From assembly GCA_963737705.1 (NCBI GenBank), contig CAVTTP010000006.1:434001-498000 (forward strand): a DNA stretch of 64,000 bases, given 5' to 3'. Below, piece after piece: positions 1 through 7,205 of this stretch; positions within the stretch are counted from its first letter, which is position 1; each line of letters begins with the position of its first letter. A model generated the notes under the pieces. That model searched no databases. It saw nothing but the letters and a program-made list of their open reading frames with translations, and had not been told where the DNA came from. This stretch comes from PALSA-607 sp963737705 (GTDB lineage Bacteria > Actinomycetota > Actinomycetes > Acidothermales > Acidothermaceae). Both the position numbers and the translations under genes were made by a program.

Positions 1-1
1 C

Positions 2-157
2 ACGTTGAGGGCTGCGCCGCTGGAAGAGATTCATAGGGCGATGGCCGACGCCGTGATGAGCCGCGACCTCGACGCCGCAACAGACGCGATTAGGCGCCAC
101 TACTGGTACACCCGACAGCGCCTGCTCTCCTCACTCGACTTCGGTGGGAACGACTAG
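2..157 (+). CDS. GntR-family regulator, FCD domain, 3' end only
   Basis: An open frame runs from the window edge to a TAG at 155-157 and gives 51 residues. It contains HRAMADAVMSRDLDAA followed by RRHYWYTRQR. This is the typical last-helix pattern of the FCD ligand-binding domain of FadR-subfamily GntR regulators (His..Ala(I/M).D..l..gD...A....H). The DNA-binding half lies outside the window. It sits 23 bp from the converging amidohydrolase gene and beside a cluster whose promoters carry repeated GTNNAC boxes, the core half-site of FadR-type GntR operators, so it is the obvious candidate regulator. Family assignment is from pattern recall; the regulatory link is inference. Confidence 0.7.
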   Translation, partial: TLRAAPLEEIHRAMADAVMSRDLDAATDAIRRHYWYTRQRLLSSLDFGGND

Positions 158-180
158 GCGTCGCGACACGCGGCCCCACG

Positions 181-1062
181 TCAGGCGCCGAGTTCGAGGC
201 CGTAACAGCGAATCGCGTTGCTGCCCAGTACAGCTGACTGCGCATCTACGTCGAGTTGGCCGATGGCGGATCGCGTCCACTCCACGATGTCGACGTACGA
301 ACGAGCCAAGGTGCACACAGGCCAGTCCGTTCCGAACATCAGGCGATTGCTGTCCCACGTCTCCAACACGTCGTCGACCGCTGACTGGAACCAATCGGGA
401 CGCCATCCGTGGGGTGCTGGATCATCGATGACACCCGAGATCTTCAGATGCACGTTCGGGACCGCAGCCAACTCGGCGATTGCCCGCCTCCAAGCAGGGC
501 GGCTGGCTGCGTCGAGGGGGATCGTCATCATGTGGTCAACGACACAGGTGCGCCTACCAAGTGCTTCGAGCAGCGTGAGAGCAGCGCCTAGGTTCTCGGG
601 TCCCATGGTGAATTCGGTGACCAAACCGGCGTCGCCGATCGACGTAGCCGCACGCCATGGACCTACCCCGCGCAGCCAATCCGGGTTGGGGTGGTCGCGG
701 GCCGGCAGCCGATACCCCACGAGTTTCGCGCCCCCTGGTGCCGCGAGGTGGGCACGAATTGAATCGTCGGGATCCGGCTGCTCAGGGTCCAACCAGCCGA
801 CCACGCCGGCAACAAAGGTGTGGCGAAGACCGGCGTCGAGCATGCAGAACGTGTCCGCCGTCGTGGCATCTGCTTGGACGAGGATGGTTCGCGAAACTCC
901 GGCCGTCTCAAGGAGCGGTTCGAGATCGACAGGACGGAAGGGGCGCCGTAGCGATTCGTACTTGCCCACAAGACCAGACAACAGGTGAGTCTGCGGATCC
1001 CAGAAGTGCTGGTGTGCATCGATCACTGGCGCCGCAGTTGTTCGCACCGGCGTGGACGACAT
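181..1062 (-). CDS. Amidohydrolase_2 family (L-fuconolactonase-like) hydrolase
   Basis: A 293-residue TIM-barrel metal hydrolase of the COG3618 group, which opens sugar lactones or related cyclic esters. The N-terminus carries DAHQHFWDP (metal-binding HxH), the middle VVDHMM, and the C-terminal part FGTDWPV with the catalytic Asp. I start at ATG 1062 rather than TTG 1068. A -35/-10 pair (TCGACA, 17 bp, TACAGT) ends 6 nt before that ATG, which fits a leaderless message. It is divergent from the alpha-hydroxy-acid dehydrogenase gene and shares a short operator-bearing spacer with it. The substrate is unknown; a lactone feeding the same pathway as its neighbours is inferred. Confidence 0.85.
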   Translation of the reverse strand: MSSTPVRTTAAPVIDAHQHFWDPQTHLLSGLVGKYESLRRPFRPVDLEPLLETAGVSRTILVQADATTADTFCMLDAGLRHTFVAGVVGWLDPEQPDPDDSIRAHLAAPGGAKLVGYRLPARDHPNPDWLRGVGPWRAATSIGDAGLVTEFTMGPENLGAALTLLEALGRRTCVVDHMMTIPLDAASRPAWRRAIAELAAVPNVHLKISGVIDDPAPHGWRPDWFQSAVDDVLETWDSNRLMFGTDWPVCTLARSYVDIVEWTRSAIGQLDVDAQSAVLGSNAIRCYGLELGA

Positions 1063-1068
1063 GGCCAA

Positions 1069-1097
1069 ACTGTAGACAGTTGACCGTATACTGTCGA
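1069..1097 (-). promoter_or_regulatory. Promoter of the amidohydrolase gene, probably leaderless
   Basis: On the minus strand, TCGACA (1097-1092, 5/6 to TTGACA) and TACAGT (1074-1069, 4/6 to TATAAT) are separated by exactly 17 bp. The -10 box ends 6 nt before ATG 1062, so transcription would begin at or beside the A of the start codon. No ribosome-binding site precedes that ATG. The operator array at 1072-1091 lies between and over the two boxes. Confidence 0.5.
1072..1091. promoter_or_regulatory. Operator array A: three GTNNAC boxes at 7-bp spacing
   Basis: GTAGAC (1072), GTTGAC (1079) and GTATAC (1086) follow one another with one base between, an exact 7-bp period. The array lies in the divergent spacer of the amidohydrolase and dehydrogenase genes and covers the minus-strand promoter. 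It also contains TATACT (1087-1092), a good -10 for the plus-strand gene. GTNNAC is the invariant core of FadR-subfamily GntR sites. The same arrangement recurs at 2348-2360 and 5226-5245. Confidence 0.6.
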
Positions 1098-1131
1098 GAA
1101 GCGCGCCGCAGATAGCTCCTGAGGGTCATCG

Positions 1132-2352
1132 TTGGAGTTGGGCAGGGTGGCATACAGGTACAAGCTCTCATCGAGGTCCGGCCCCATCTCGATCGAGGAT
1201 TACCGAGCTCTTGCGAAGCGGTCCTTGCCTGACGGCGTCTGGTCTTTCATCGAATACGGCGCCGAGGATCTCGTCACTCTTGCCGAGAATCGGAGCGCGT
1301 TCGACCGCTACGCCTTGCGCATGAAAGTGCTCACAGGCAACTCGGCGGACGACCTGAGCGCGAAGGTCGGTGGGCAACAGCTATCGATGCCGATCGTGCT
1401 TGCCCCCGCGGGCCTGGTCGCGTTATCCCATTGGACCGGTGAGGTCGGTGCGGCACGCGCTGCCGAGAACGCCGGGACTCTCTCGATGCTGAGCACGACT
1501 GGGTCGTACACGATTGAAGAGGTCGCGGAAGGTACCCGCCGCAATCACTTCTTCCAGCTCTACCCGTGGGCGGACCCCAGCGGTGGTCGCCACGACTTGA
1601 CACACGCACTCATGGAGCGGGCCAGGCGCTCGGGTTACAGCGCGCTCGTCGTCACTGTGGATGTCTCGATACATGGCAATCGTGAGGTTGAGCGAAGGCG
1701 AGGGATAGGTCAACCGCCGATCATCACGCCCGCGCGGATCGCAGGCATGGCGTTGCGACCCGCATGGTGGACCGCTCTGCTGCGCTACAAGCGCTTCACA
1801 TCGAGAACCGTGGAGCCAACGGTCGGGGCCGGGGCAACTGTCGGTCTGCCGAACCGAATTATGAGGTCCGAGCTCACGTGGGAAGACTTCTCGTGGATCC
1901 GTGAACACTGGCACGGACCGCTTTTCATCAAGGGCGTCCTCGACGCTGACGACGCTGAGCGTGCAGTATCGCTCGGGGCAGATGGTGTTGTTGTGTCCAA
2001 CCACGGGGGACGGCAGCTCGACGGAGCGCCGGCCACATTGGACGCGCTCCCGGCCATCGCCCGTCGAGTCGGTGACCGTGCCGAAGTGTTGCTCGATGGC
2101 GGGATCCGTCGGGGGAGTGACGTCGTCAAGGCTCTATGCCTCGGCGCTAAAGCGGTCGGTATCGGTCGCCCCTACTTGTATGGCATGGCAGTGCGAGGAC
2201 CCGCCGGAGTCGAGCACGTCCTCTCAATCCTCCGAGAGGAGACCGCTCGCGTCATGACACTCATGGGCATCGAGAGGCTCGACCAGCTCGGCCCGCACTG
2301 CCTCCTGCCAGCCCACAGCCCAATACAGGATCGGCCTGCTAGATCCTGTTGA
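1132..2352 (+). CDS. FMN-dependent alpha-hydroxy-acid dehydrogenase/oxidase
   Basis: A 406-residue member of the LldD / glycolate oxidase / mandelate dehydrogenase family, which oxidises a 2-hydroxy acid to a 2-oxo acid with FMN. Typical landmarks are YGAEDLVTLAENR near the N-terminus, SNHGGRQLDGAPAT (catalytic His, substrate Arg), DGGIRRGSDVVKALCLGA and GIGRPYLYG (FMN phosphate site) in the C-terminal half. Translation starts at TTG 1132, preceded by GAGGG at 1121-1125 with good spacing; GTG 1147 is an alternative. It heads a rightward unit and is divergent from the lactonase-like gene: opening a lactone then oxidising a hydroxy acid is a plausible sequence of steps, but substrate identity is not visible. 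Confidence 0.9.
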   Translation: MELGRVAYRYKLSSRSGPISIEDYRALAKRSLPDGVWSFIEYGAEDLVTLAENRSAFDRYALRMKVLTGNSADDLSAKVGGQQLSMPIVLAPAGLVALSHWTGEVGAARAAENAGTLSMLSTTGSYTIEEVAEGTRRNHFFQLYPWADPSGGRHDLTHALMERARRSGYSALVVTVDVSIHGNREVERRRGIGQPPIITPARIAGMALRPAWWTALLRYKRFTSRTVEPTVGAGATVGLPNRIMRSELTWEDFSWIREHWHGPLFIKGVLDADDAERAVSLGADGVVVSNHGGRQLDGAPATLDALPAIARRVGDRAEVLLDGGIRRGSDVVKALCLGAKAVGIGRPYLYGMAVRGPAGVEHVLSILREETARVMTLMGIERLDQLGPHCLLPAHSPIQDRPARSC

Positions 2353-2376
2353 CAGTAAACAGCAGTCGGCTAACCT
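2348..2376 (+). promoter_or_regulatory. Operator array C and promoter of the dioxygenase gene
   Basis: GTTGAC (2348) and GTAAAC (2355) repeat at a 7-bp period, followed by a degenerate third unit GCAGTC (2362). Overlapping them is a perfect -35 TTGACA (2349-2354) and, 16 bp on, TAACCT (2371-2376) as -10. The start codon at 2406 is preceded by GGAG. A repressor bound to the boxes would cover the -35 element. The first box lies inside the end of the dehydrogenase gene. Confidence 0.5.
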
Positions 2377-2405
2377 GAGATACCCCGACAGTCGTTGGAG
2401 AAGCG

Positions 2406-3386
2406 ATGGACCGACGGTTCCTGACCGCAGCGCAGCTCAAGGACCTCGAACGGGAGGGCTACCTCGTGGTCGACGACGTCATCGACGCTGGCCTGGTCGA
2501 CGGGATGCTCGAAGCCTGCGAAAGGATCGCCCACGACCTGGTGACACCACGGGTCGAGGCAGGTGAAATTCCTGCTGAGGTCGCGGCCCTTCCGTTCGAC
2601 AGGCAGGTGATCTGGCTGACGCGCGAAAGCGGGCGCAGCTACGCGCAGCATTTCGACATCAGCCTGCCGACCGCCGGCGACGTCACCGAGCGCACACCAA
2701 TAAACCTGGCGGAGGAGTTCTTCCAAACGCTGCGTTCCCCTGCGTTGCTCGACGTCGTGTCGTCCGTGATTGGGGACGAAATCACCGCGAACCCAACCCA
2801 GCACATTCGCCTCAAGATGCCGCTCGACGCCGTTCCCGAAGGAAGCACCGGAATGGTTGGCACGACCCCATGGCATCAAGACAACGGCGTGTTACTTCCC
2901 GAAGCCGATGACACGGACGTCATCACGGTGTGGACTCCGTTAACGCGCTCGACAATCCAAAATGGCGCGCTGCGAGTTATCCCTGGGACTCACAAGCTCG
3001 ACCTGATCGCTCATTGCCCGGACGGAGCGGGATATGCGATCCCCGACAAGATCGTGAAGCACATGCCCGCGCCACAGGTGCTAGAGATGCACCCAGGCTC
3101 TGTGCTCGTGATGTTCCGGCGAACGATTCACGATTCGCTGCCTAACCAGACCCGTGACGAGCTGCGCATCAGCCTCGACCTTCGGTTCCAACCGACGGGT
3201 CAGCCGACGGGTAGGGACAAGTTCCCCTCTTTTGTCTTACGCAGCGCAAGCAATCCTGGCATCGAGACAACCAGCGCGGCGGAATGGGCAGGTGCCTGGC
3301 GTCAAGCCCGGTCTGCAATGGCTCGCCCTGAGAGTGAGCAGACGGACTTCTATCGCTGGGGCGACGGCGGGGACATGTGCGCGTGA
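2406..3386 (+). CDS. Phytanoyl-CoA dioxygenase (PhyH) family protein
   Basis: A 326-residue non-haem Fe(II)/2-oxoglutarate-dependent oxygenase. The opening FLTAAQLKDLEREGYLVVDD is typical of PhyH proteins. WHQDNG supplies the HxD iron ligands. IHDSLPN gives the distal His, followed about ten residues later by an Arg (ELRISLDLRF) suited to bind 2-oxoglutarate. The family hydroxylates small molecules and is widespread in catabolic and natural-product clusters. ATG 2406 has GGAG just upstream. Its 3' end overlaps the following gene by 10 bp, so the two are probably co-translated. The exact substrate is unknown. Confidence 0.88.
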   Translation: MDRRFLTAAQLKDLEREGYLVVDDVIDAGLVDGMLEACERIAHDLVTPRVEAGEIPAEVAALPFDRQVIWLTRESGRSYAQHFDISLPTAGDVTERTPINLAEEFFQTLRSPALLDVVSSVIGDEITANPTQHIRLKMPLDAVPEGSTGMVGTTPWHQDNGVLLPEADDTDVITVWTPLTRSTIQNGALRVIPGTHKLDLIAHCPDGAGYAIPDKIVKHMPAPQVLEMHPGSVLVMFRRTIHDSLPNQTRDELRISLDLRFQPTGQPTGRDKFPSFVLRSASNPGIETTSAAEWAGAWRQARSAMARPESEQTDFYRWGDGGDMCA

Positions 3387-4240
3387 TCGAGCATTCGGCT
3401 GAGTTTCTGCGGCGGATGCGCCAGTTTGAAGGGACCTGCGGGCTCGCCACGATCACGACACAGAAGACAACGGGCGCCATCGCCTCGGTCACCCGCGGCG
3501 CGTGCGTGCCTCTGGGCCTGTTGATCAACTCCCAGATAGGTAGTCATGCAACTCGGCTCGAGTTGTTACCGCGTACCGTCGACTTCTCGGTGAACGATTC
3601 GTTCGCAATGGCCCCACACGGCTACGACCTCACCCACATAGACGCCCCGTTCCATGTCGCGCTCGAGGGCCATGTTGGCGGCGGCGTCGCATTCGCCGAT
3701 GTCGTCGACGACAGTGGGCTGCGAGCCGGCGACGTGACAACCTACGAGAACGGTCTGCTCACACGAGGCGTGCTCCTCGATGTCGCGGCAGCGCGGGGGG
3801 TTAACCACTTTCGAGACGGCGAGTACGTGTCCGATCAGGACCTGGCCGCCGCAGAGCAGCTCGCTGGAGTCCCGGTCGAGCCTGGCGATGCAATCTTCGT
3901 CCGAACAGGGGGGCGATCGCATGGACGGCCGGCGCGAGGGGACGACGCGCCACGGGAAGGACTCTCACTCGACGCCATTCATTGGATCGCCGAACACCGA
4001 GTATCCATTTACTCCGGTGATTGCGTGGAGCGGATGCCGAGCGAGGTTCCCGGCCTGCCCCTGCCGCTGCATCAGGTCGGCATGGTGATCCTGCAGCTAG
4101 TCATGCTCGACAACACTGACGTCGAGGCACTTCGTATTGCTTGCAAAACCTATGGCCAGTACACGTTCTTGCTAATCGTCGCGCCGCTCCGCCTTGCCCG
4201 GGCCACCGCGAGTCCGGTGAATCCGCTTGCAGTGTTCTAA
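3377..4240 (+). CDS. Cyclase-family (kynurenine formamidase-like) hydrolase
   Basis: A 287-residue member of Pfam Cyclase (PF04199), metal-dependent amide or ester hydrolases that include kynurenine formamidase and isatin hydrolase. The motif HGYDLTHIDAPFH corresponds to the family signature HxGTHxDxPxH; the first Gly-Thr pair is Asp-Leu-Thr here, but the metal-binding His and Asp are kept. A second conserved stretch, GDAIFVRTG, follows in the middle. GTG 3377 overlaps the upstream oxygenase; GTG 3383 is possible. The 3' end overlaps the converging LLM oxidoreductase by 4 bp. It probably hydrolyses an intermediate of the same unidentified pathway. Confidence 0.8.
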   Translation: MRVIEHSAEFLRRMRQFEGTCGLATITTQKTTGAIASVTRGACVPLGLLINSQIGSHATRLELLPRTVDFSVNDSFAMAPHGYDLTHIDAPFHVALEGHVGGGVAFADVVDDSGLRAGDVTTYENGLLTRGVLLDVAAARGVNHFRDGEYVSDQDLAAAEQLAGVPVEPGDAIFVRTGGRSHGRPARGDDAPREGLSLDAIHWIAEHRVSIYSGDCVERMPSEVPGLPLPLHQVGMVILQLVMLDNTDVEALRIACKTYGQYTFLLIVAPLRLARATASPVNPLAVF

Positions 4241-5211
4241 AAGGCTGTCGCCTCCGCAGATGCGTTCTGCGTCAAGAGGCGGCGGAGCTCTCCGAGCTGC
4301 TCGATGCTCCGCATGTCGAACGGCTCGCGGAACGACGCGATGATGTGCCGGAATCCAGCGGCCACCGTCGGGGCAAGCTGTTCGGCGACCTCTGGCAGAC
4401 TTCCGACTGCGGCGATGTCCTCGTCGTAAGACGTAAGGCCATGGCGTTGAAGCGACTCAGTAAGAATTCGCTGCGCCTGCCCGCGGTCGTCCCTGATCGT
4501 GATCCATCGGTTAGTTGTGCGCTCGATCTCGTCGGACGATCGTCCGACGAGGGCGCAATGTTCACGCAACGCTCGGTCATGCTCAAACAATGCGGCTACG
4601 CTGCCCCGGGCATTCCAAAGGTCCGCGCGACGCGCGACAACGCTCAACGTGTGCTTCCGTCCCTCGCCGCCTATAAGGAGTGGCACCCTCTCCCGGAGCG
4701 GTTGCGGGGCATGCGAATCCTCGTCGAGATCGTAGAAGCGGCCGTGGTGGGAGACCGTCTCGCCGGCCAGCAGCCGCTGGATGATTCCCGCTGCCTCGTC
4801 GAGGCGTGCTATGCGTGCAGCGGCACTGGTCTCCCATGGGATGCCGTGAGCGGTGAACTCTCGCACGGACCAGCCCGACCCCAGTCCAAGGATGCTGCGA
4901 CCGCCGCTGATGTGATCGAGGGTGGCCGCCATCTTCGCGGTGATCCCAGGGTTGCGAAGTCCTACCGCACCGACCAACGGACCCAGCGTTGCGTTGCGGG
5001 TGACCGCGGCGAGCGCGGCAAGCGAGGTCCACACTTCGAAGCAGGGATCGGTGTCTGGACCAGTCGCGGCGAAAATGTGGTCAGAGAGCCAGATGGAATC
5101 AACGTTGGCGGCATTGTCAGCGAGTTCCGCAGCCGCCCTTAGGTTGGCCCACGACGTGCGCTCAGTCCACAGCAGAACCCCGATCCGGACCGGCCGAGCT
5201 GGCGGGTGCAT
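4237..5211 (-). CDS. LLM-class flavin/F420-dependent oxidoreductase
   Basis: A 324-residue luciferase-like monooxygenase fold protein. RIGVLLWTERTSW at the start, a central LGLGSGWSVREF block and GPLVGAVGLRNPGITAKMAATLDH match the bacterial luciferase / F420-dependent reductase family. Such enzymes use FMNH2 or F420H2 to oxygenate or reduce small molecules. ATG 5211 has TAGGGT, a plausible -10, ending 6 nt upstream, the same geometry as at 1062, so the message may be leaderless. The promoter contains operator array B, which ties it to the other cluster genes although it is transcribed toward them. Confidence 0.87.
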   Translation of the reverse strand: MHPPARPVRIGVLLWTERTSWANLRAAAELADNAANVDSIWLSDHIFAATGPDTDPCFEVWTSLAALAAVTRNATLGPLVGAVGLRNPGITAKMAATLDHISGGRSILGLGSGWSVREFTAHGIPWETSAAARIARLDEAAGIIQRLLAGETVSHHGRFYDLDEDSHAPQPLRERVPLLIGGEGRKHTLSVVARRADLWNARGSVAALFEHDRALREHCALVGRSSDEIERTTNRWITIRDDRGQAQRILTESLQRHGLTSYDEDIAAVGSLPEVAEQLAPTVAAGFRHIIASFREPFDMRSIEQLGELRRLLTQNASAEATAF

Positions 5212-5225
5212 AACAGAACCCTAAT

Positions 5226-5245
5226 GTCTACTGTCGACTGTCGAC
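5226..5245. promoter_or_regulatory. Operator array B: three GTNNAC boxes at 7-bp spacing
   Basis: GTCTAC (5226), GTCGAC (5233) and GTCGAC (5240) repeat with an exact 7-bp period just upstream of the LLM oxidoreductase start. Read on the minus strand the unit is GTCGACA, the same as arrays A and C (consensus GTNNACA). It lies upstream of the putative -10 TAGGGT. The rest of the 5212-5469 spacer holds the MarR operator at 5436-5449 and nothing else I recognise. Confidence 0.6.
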
Positions 5246-5435
5246 AACCTGTCGGCCGCGGTGCGCGTCGATGCGGCCGCTGATCGAATACGTCTCGACG
5301 GTGCCGTAGCCCTCGCCGAGTGAAGGAATTACGTCCCCTCACGGCGAAAAACCCGACCTAATTGCTTCACTCGACGGGGCGGGGCCTGAGGGGCGGGGCC
5401 ATGGGCCGCCGCGGGCGCGTCAGCAGGGTGTATGC

Positions 5436-5449
5436 TTGCCGATAGGCAA
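5436..5449. promoter_or_regulatory. Probable MarR operator, TTGCC-N4-GGCAA palindrome
   Basis: TTGCCGATAGGCAA is a perfect 5-bp inverted repeat around GATA, 20 bp upstream of the MarR-family start codon. Its size and composition are typical of MarR autoregulatory sites. TATGCT (5431-5436), a possible -10, abuts it, so binding would block the marR-MFS transcript. Confidence 0.5.
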
Positions 5450-5469
5450 CTATCTACGGCAGGGATCTC

Positions 5470-5895
5470 GTGACCCACATCGATGCGGACGACGTCAGCC
5501 GGCTGCGCGCCGCGATCGGCCGCCTCTCCCGGCAGCTCAACGCGTCGGTCTCCGACATCGGCTTCAGCCCGAGCCAGCTCTCGGTGCTCGGCACGGTCGC
5601 CCGCCGCGGCCCGATCGGGATAGGCGAGCTGGCCGAACTCGAAGGCATCAACCCGACGATGCTGTCGCGCATCGTCGGCAAGCTCAACGACGCCGACCTC
5701 ATCGAACGGATCTCCCACCCCGACGACGGGCGCGCCGTCGTCGTCCAGACAACGGCGGCCGGTCGCACGCTGCACGAGCGAGTGCAAGACCAGCGCAGCA
5801 AGGCCATCGCCGCCCGGTTGGAGAACATGCCGGACCTTCAAGCCGCACAGCTCCTCGCAGCACTTCCCGCACTCGAAGCATTGGCCGCACGATGA
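5470..5895 (+). CDS. MarR-family transcriptional regulator
   Basis: A 141-residue winged-helix regulator. The recognition region SPSQLSVLGTVARRGPIGIGELAE followed by NPTMLSRIVGKLNDADLIER and the wing SHPDDGRAVVVQTTAAG is the standard MarR layout. GTG 5470 is preceded by AGGGA. Its stop overlaps the ATG of the downstream MFS gene (ATGA), so regulator and transporter form one unit. It probably represses both by binding the palindrome at 5436-5449 until a small molecule, likely a transporter substrate, releases it. Confidence 0.92.
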   Translation: MTHIDADDVSRLRAAIGRLSRQLNASVSDIGFSPSQLSVLGTVARRGPIGIGELAELEGINPTMLSRIVGKLNDADLIERISHPDDGRAVVVQTTAAGRTLHERVQDQRSKAIAARLENMPDLQAAQLLAALPALEALAAR

Positions 5896-7205
5896 GCGAA
5901 GCCTTTACTGCCAAGCGAATCGCCCTGAGCAAGCAGACGTTCGCCGCACTTGCGATCCCCAACTTCCGTCGTTACTTCACCGGCCAAGCGATCTCGCTGT
6001 CCGGCACGTGGATGCAGTCAGTGGCGCAGTCCTGGCTGATCTTCAAACTCACCGGATCTGCAACGGACGTCGGTTGGGCCGTGGCGTTACAGACCCTGCC
6101 GGTTCTGGTGCTCGGACCGTACGGCGGGGTGGTGGCCGATCGGATCGACAAGCGCAAGCTGATGATGGTGCTGCAGTCGATGATGGGCGTCCTCGCGCTG
6201 GCGCTTGGCCTACTTGTCGTCACCAATCACGTACACGTGTGGGAAGTGTTTGCCCTCGCATTCCTACTGGGCTTGAACAATTGCTTCGAGAATCCGGCGC
6301 GCCAGTCGTTCGTGCTGGAGATGGTCGGCGCGAAAGACCTGCGCAACGCCGTCAGCTTGAACTCCACCATGGTGAACGCAGCGCGTGCAGTCGGCGCAGC
6401 GATTGCCGGCATCGTCATCGCTGCGGGCGGCATCGGATTCTGCTTCCTGCTCAACGCCGCCAGTTTCATCGCCGTGGTGTACTCACTCGCCTCGATGGAC
6501 GTGAGCGCGCTGCAACCGACGCCGCCCACGCACCGGGAGAAGGGCCAGCTGCGCGAAGGGCTTCGATATTCAGCGAAGACCGTCGCGATCGGCGTCCCGC
6601 TCGTGATGATGGCGCTGGTCGGATGCCTCGCCTACGAATTCCAAGTGGTCTTGCCGGCGCTCGCGAAGACGTTTCACGGAGGCGGCGCAACGTATGGATT
6701 CATGACGGCGGCCATGGGCGTCGGCGCGATCGGGGGCGGCCTCTACACCGCCGCGCGCGGCCGCGTCGGAGTGCGCGCGATGGTGACGTCGTCGGCCGTC
6801 TTCGGAGTCGTACTGCTGCTCGCATCAGCGGCACCGACGTTGCCGCTCGAGCTGCTCGCGATGCTGGCAGTCGGTGCGGCAAGTGTGTCGTTCTTGTCGA
6901 AGGGCAACAGCTCGTTGCAACTCGCAGCAGCACCACAAATGCGTGGGCGCGTGATGGCTCTGTGGGCCGTCGCATTTATGGGATCGACACCGATCGGCGG
7001 ACCTATCGCGGGCGCCATCAGCGAATACTTCGGTGCTCGCTGGGGTCTGGTCCTCGGCGCCAGCGCATGTATCGTCGCGGCGGCTTTCGGGGCGCTGGTG
7101 TTACGGCGAGTCGCGAAGCAGGACGTCGAAGCTGCCCTAGACGGCCAGCGGCTCAGGGCGCGCGATGTGGAAACCCTGAACCCACTGCGCGCCAAGGCGT
7201 TCTAA
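5892..7205 (+). CDS. MFS transporter (EntS/MFS_3-like efflux pump)
   Basis: A 437-residue 12-TM major facilitator. It begins with a soluble segment then NFRRYFTGQAISLSGTWMQ and SWLIFKLTGSATDVGWAVALQ, the N-terminal hallmark of the EntS/MefA-like exporters. GGVVADRIDKRKLMM is the cytoplasmic loop 2-3 signature. I start at ATG 5892, overlapping the marR stop; the open frame extends further left but only as an out-of-frame shadow of marR. The final 69 bp overlap the end of the converging REC-EAL gene. Export of a toxic or signalling compound controlled by the adjacent MarR is inferred. Confidence 0.9.
   Translation: MSEAFTAKRIALSKQTFAALAIPNFRRYFTGQAISLSGTWMQSVAQSWLIFKLTGSATDVGWAVALQTLPVLVLGPYGGVVADRIDKRKLMMVLQSMMGVLALALGLLVVTNHVHVWEVFALAFLLGLNNCFENPARQSFVLEMVGAKDLRNAVSLNSTMVNAARAVGAAIAGIVIAAGGIGFCFLLNAASFIAVVYSLASMDVSALQPTPPTHREKGQLREGLRYSAKTVAIGVPLVMMALVGCLAYEFQVVLPALAKTFHGGGATYGFMTAAMGVGAIGGGLYTAARGRVGVRAMVTSSAVFGVVLLLASAAPTLPLELLAMLAVGAASVSFLSKGNSSLQLAAAPQMRGRVMALWAVAFMGSTPIGGPIAGAISEYFGARWGLVLGASACIVAAAFGALVLRRVAKQDVEAALDGQRLRARDVETLNPLRAKAF

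Noticed and set aside
1080..1085. TTGACC as a -35 box for the dehydrogenase gene
   Set aside because: No -10-like hexamer stands 16-19 bp downstream; TATACT at 1087-1092 is a better -10 without a clear -35.
4141..5142. 333-codon plus-strand frame opposite the LLM oxidoreductase
   Set aside because: Antisense shadow; LLM frame has clear family blocks.
5436..5891. N-terminal extension of the MFS reading frame
   Set aside because: It overlaps marR in another frame and reads Arg/Pro-rich; the ATG overlapping the marR stop gives the normal MFS start.
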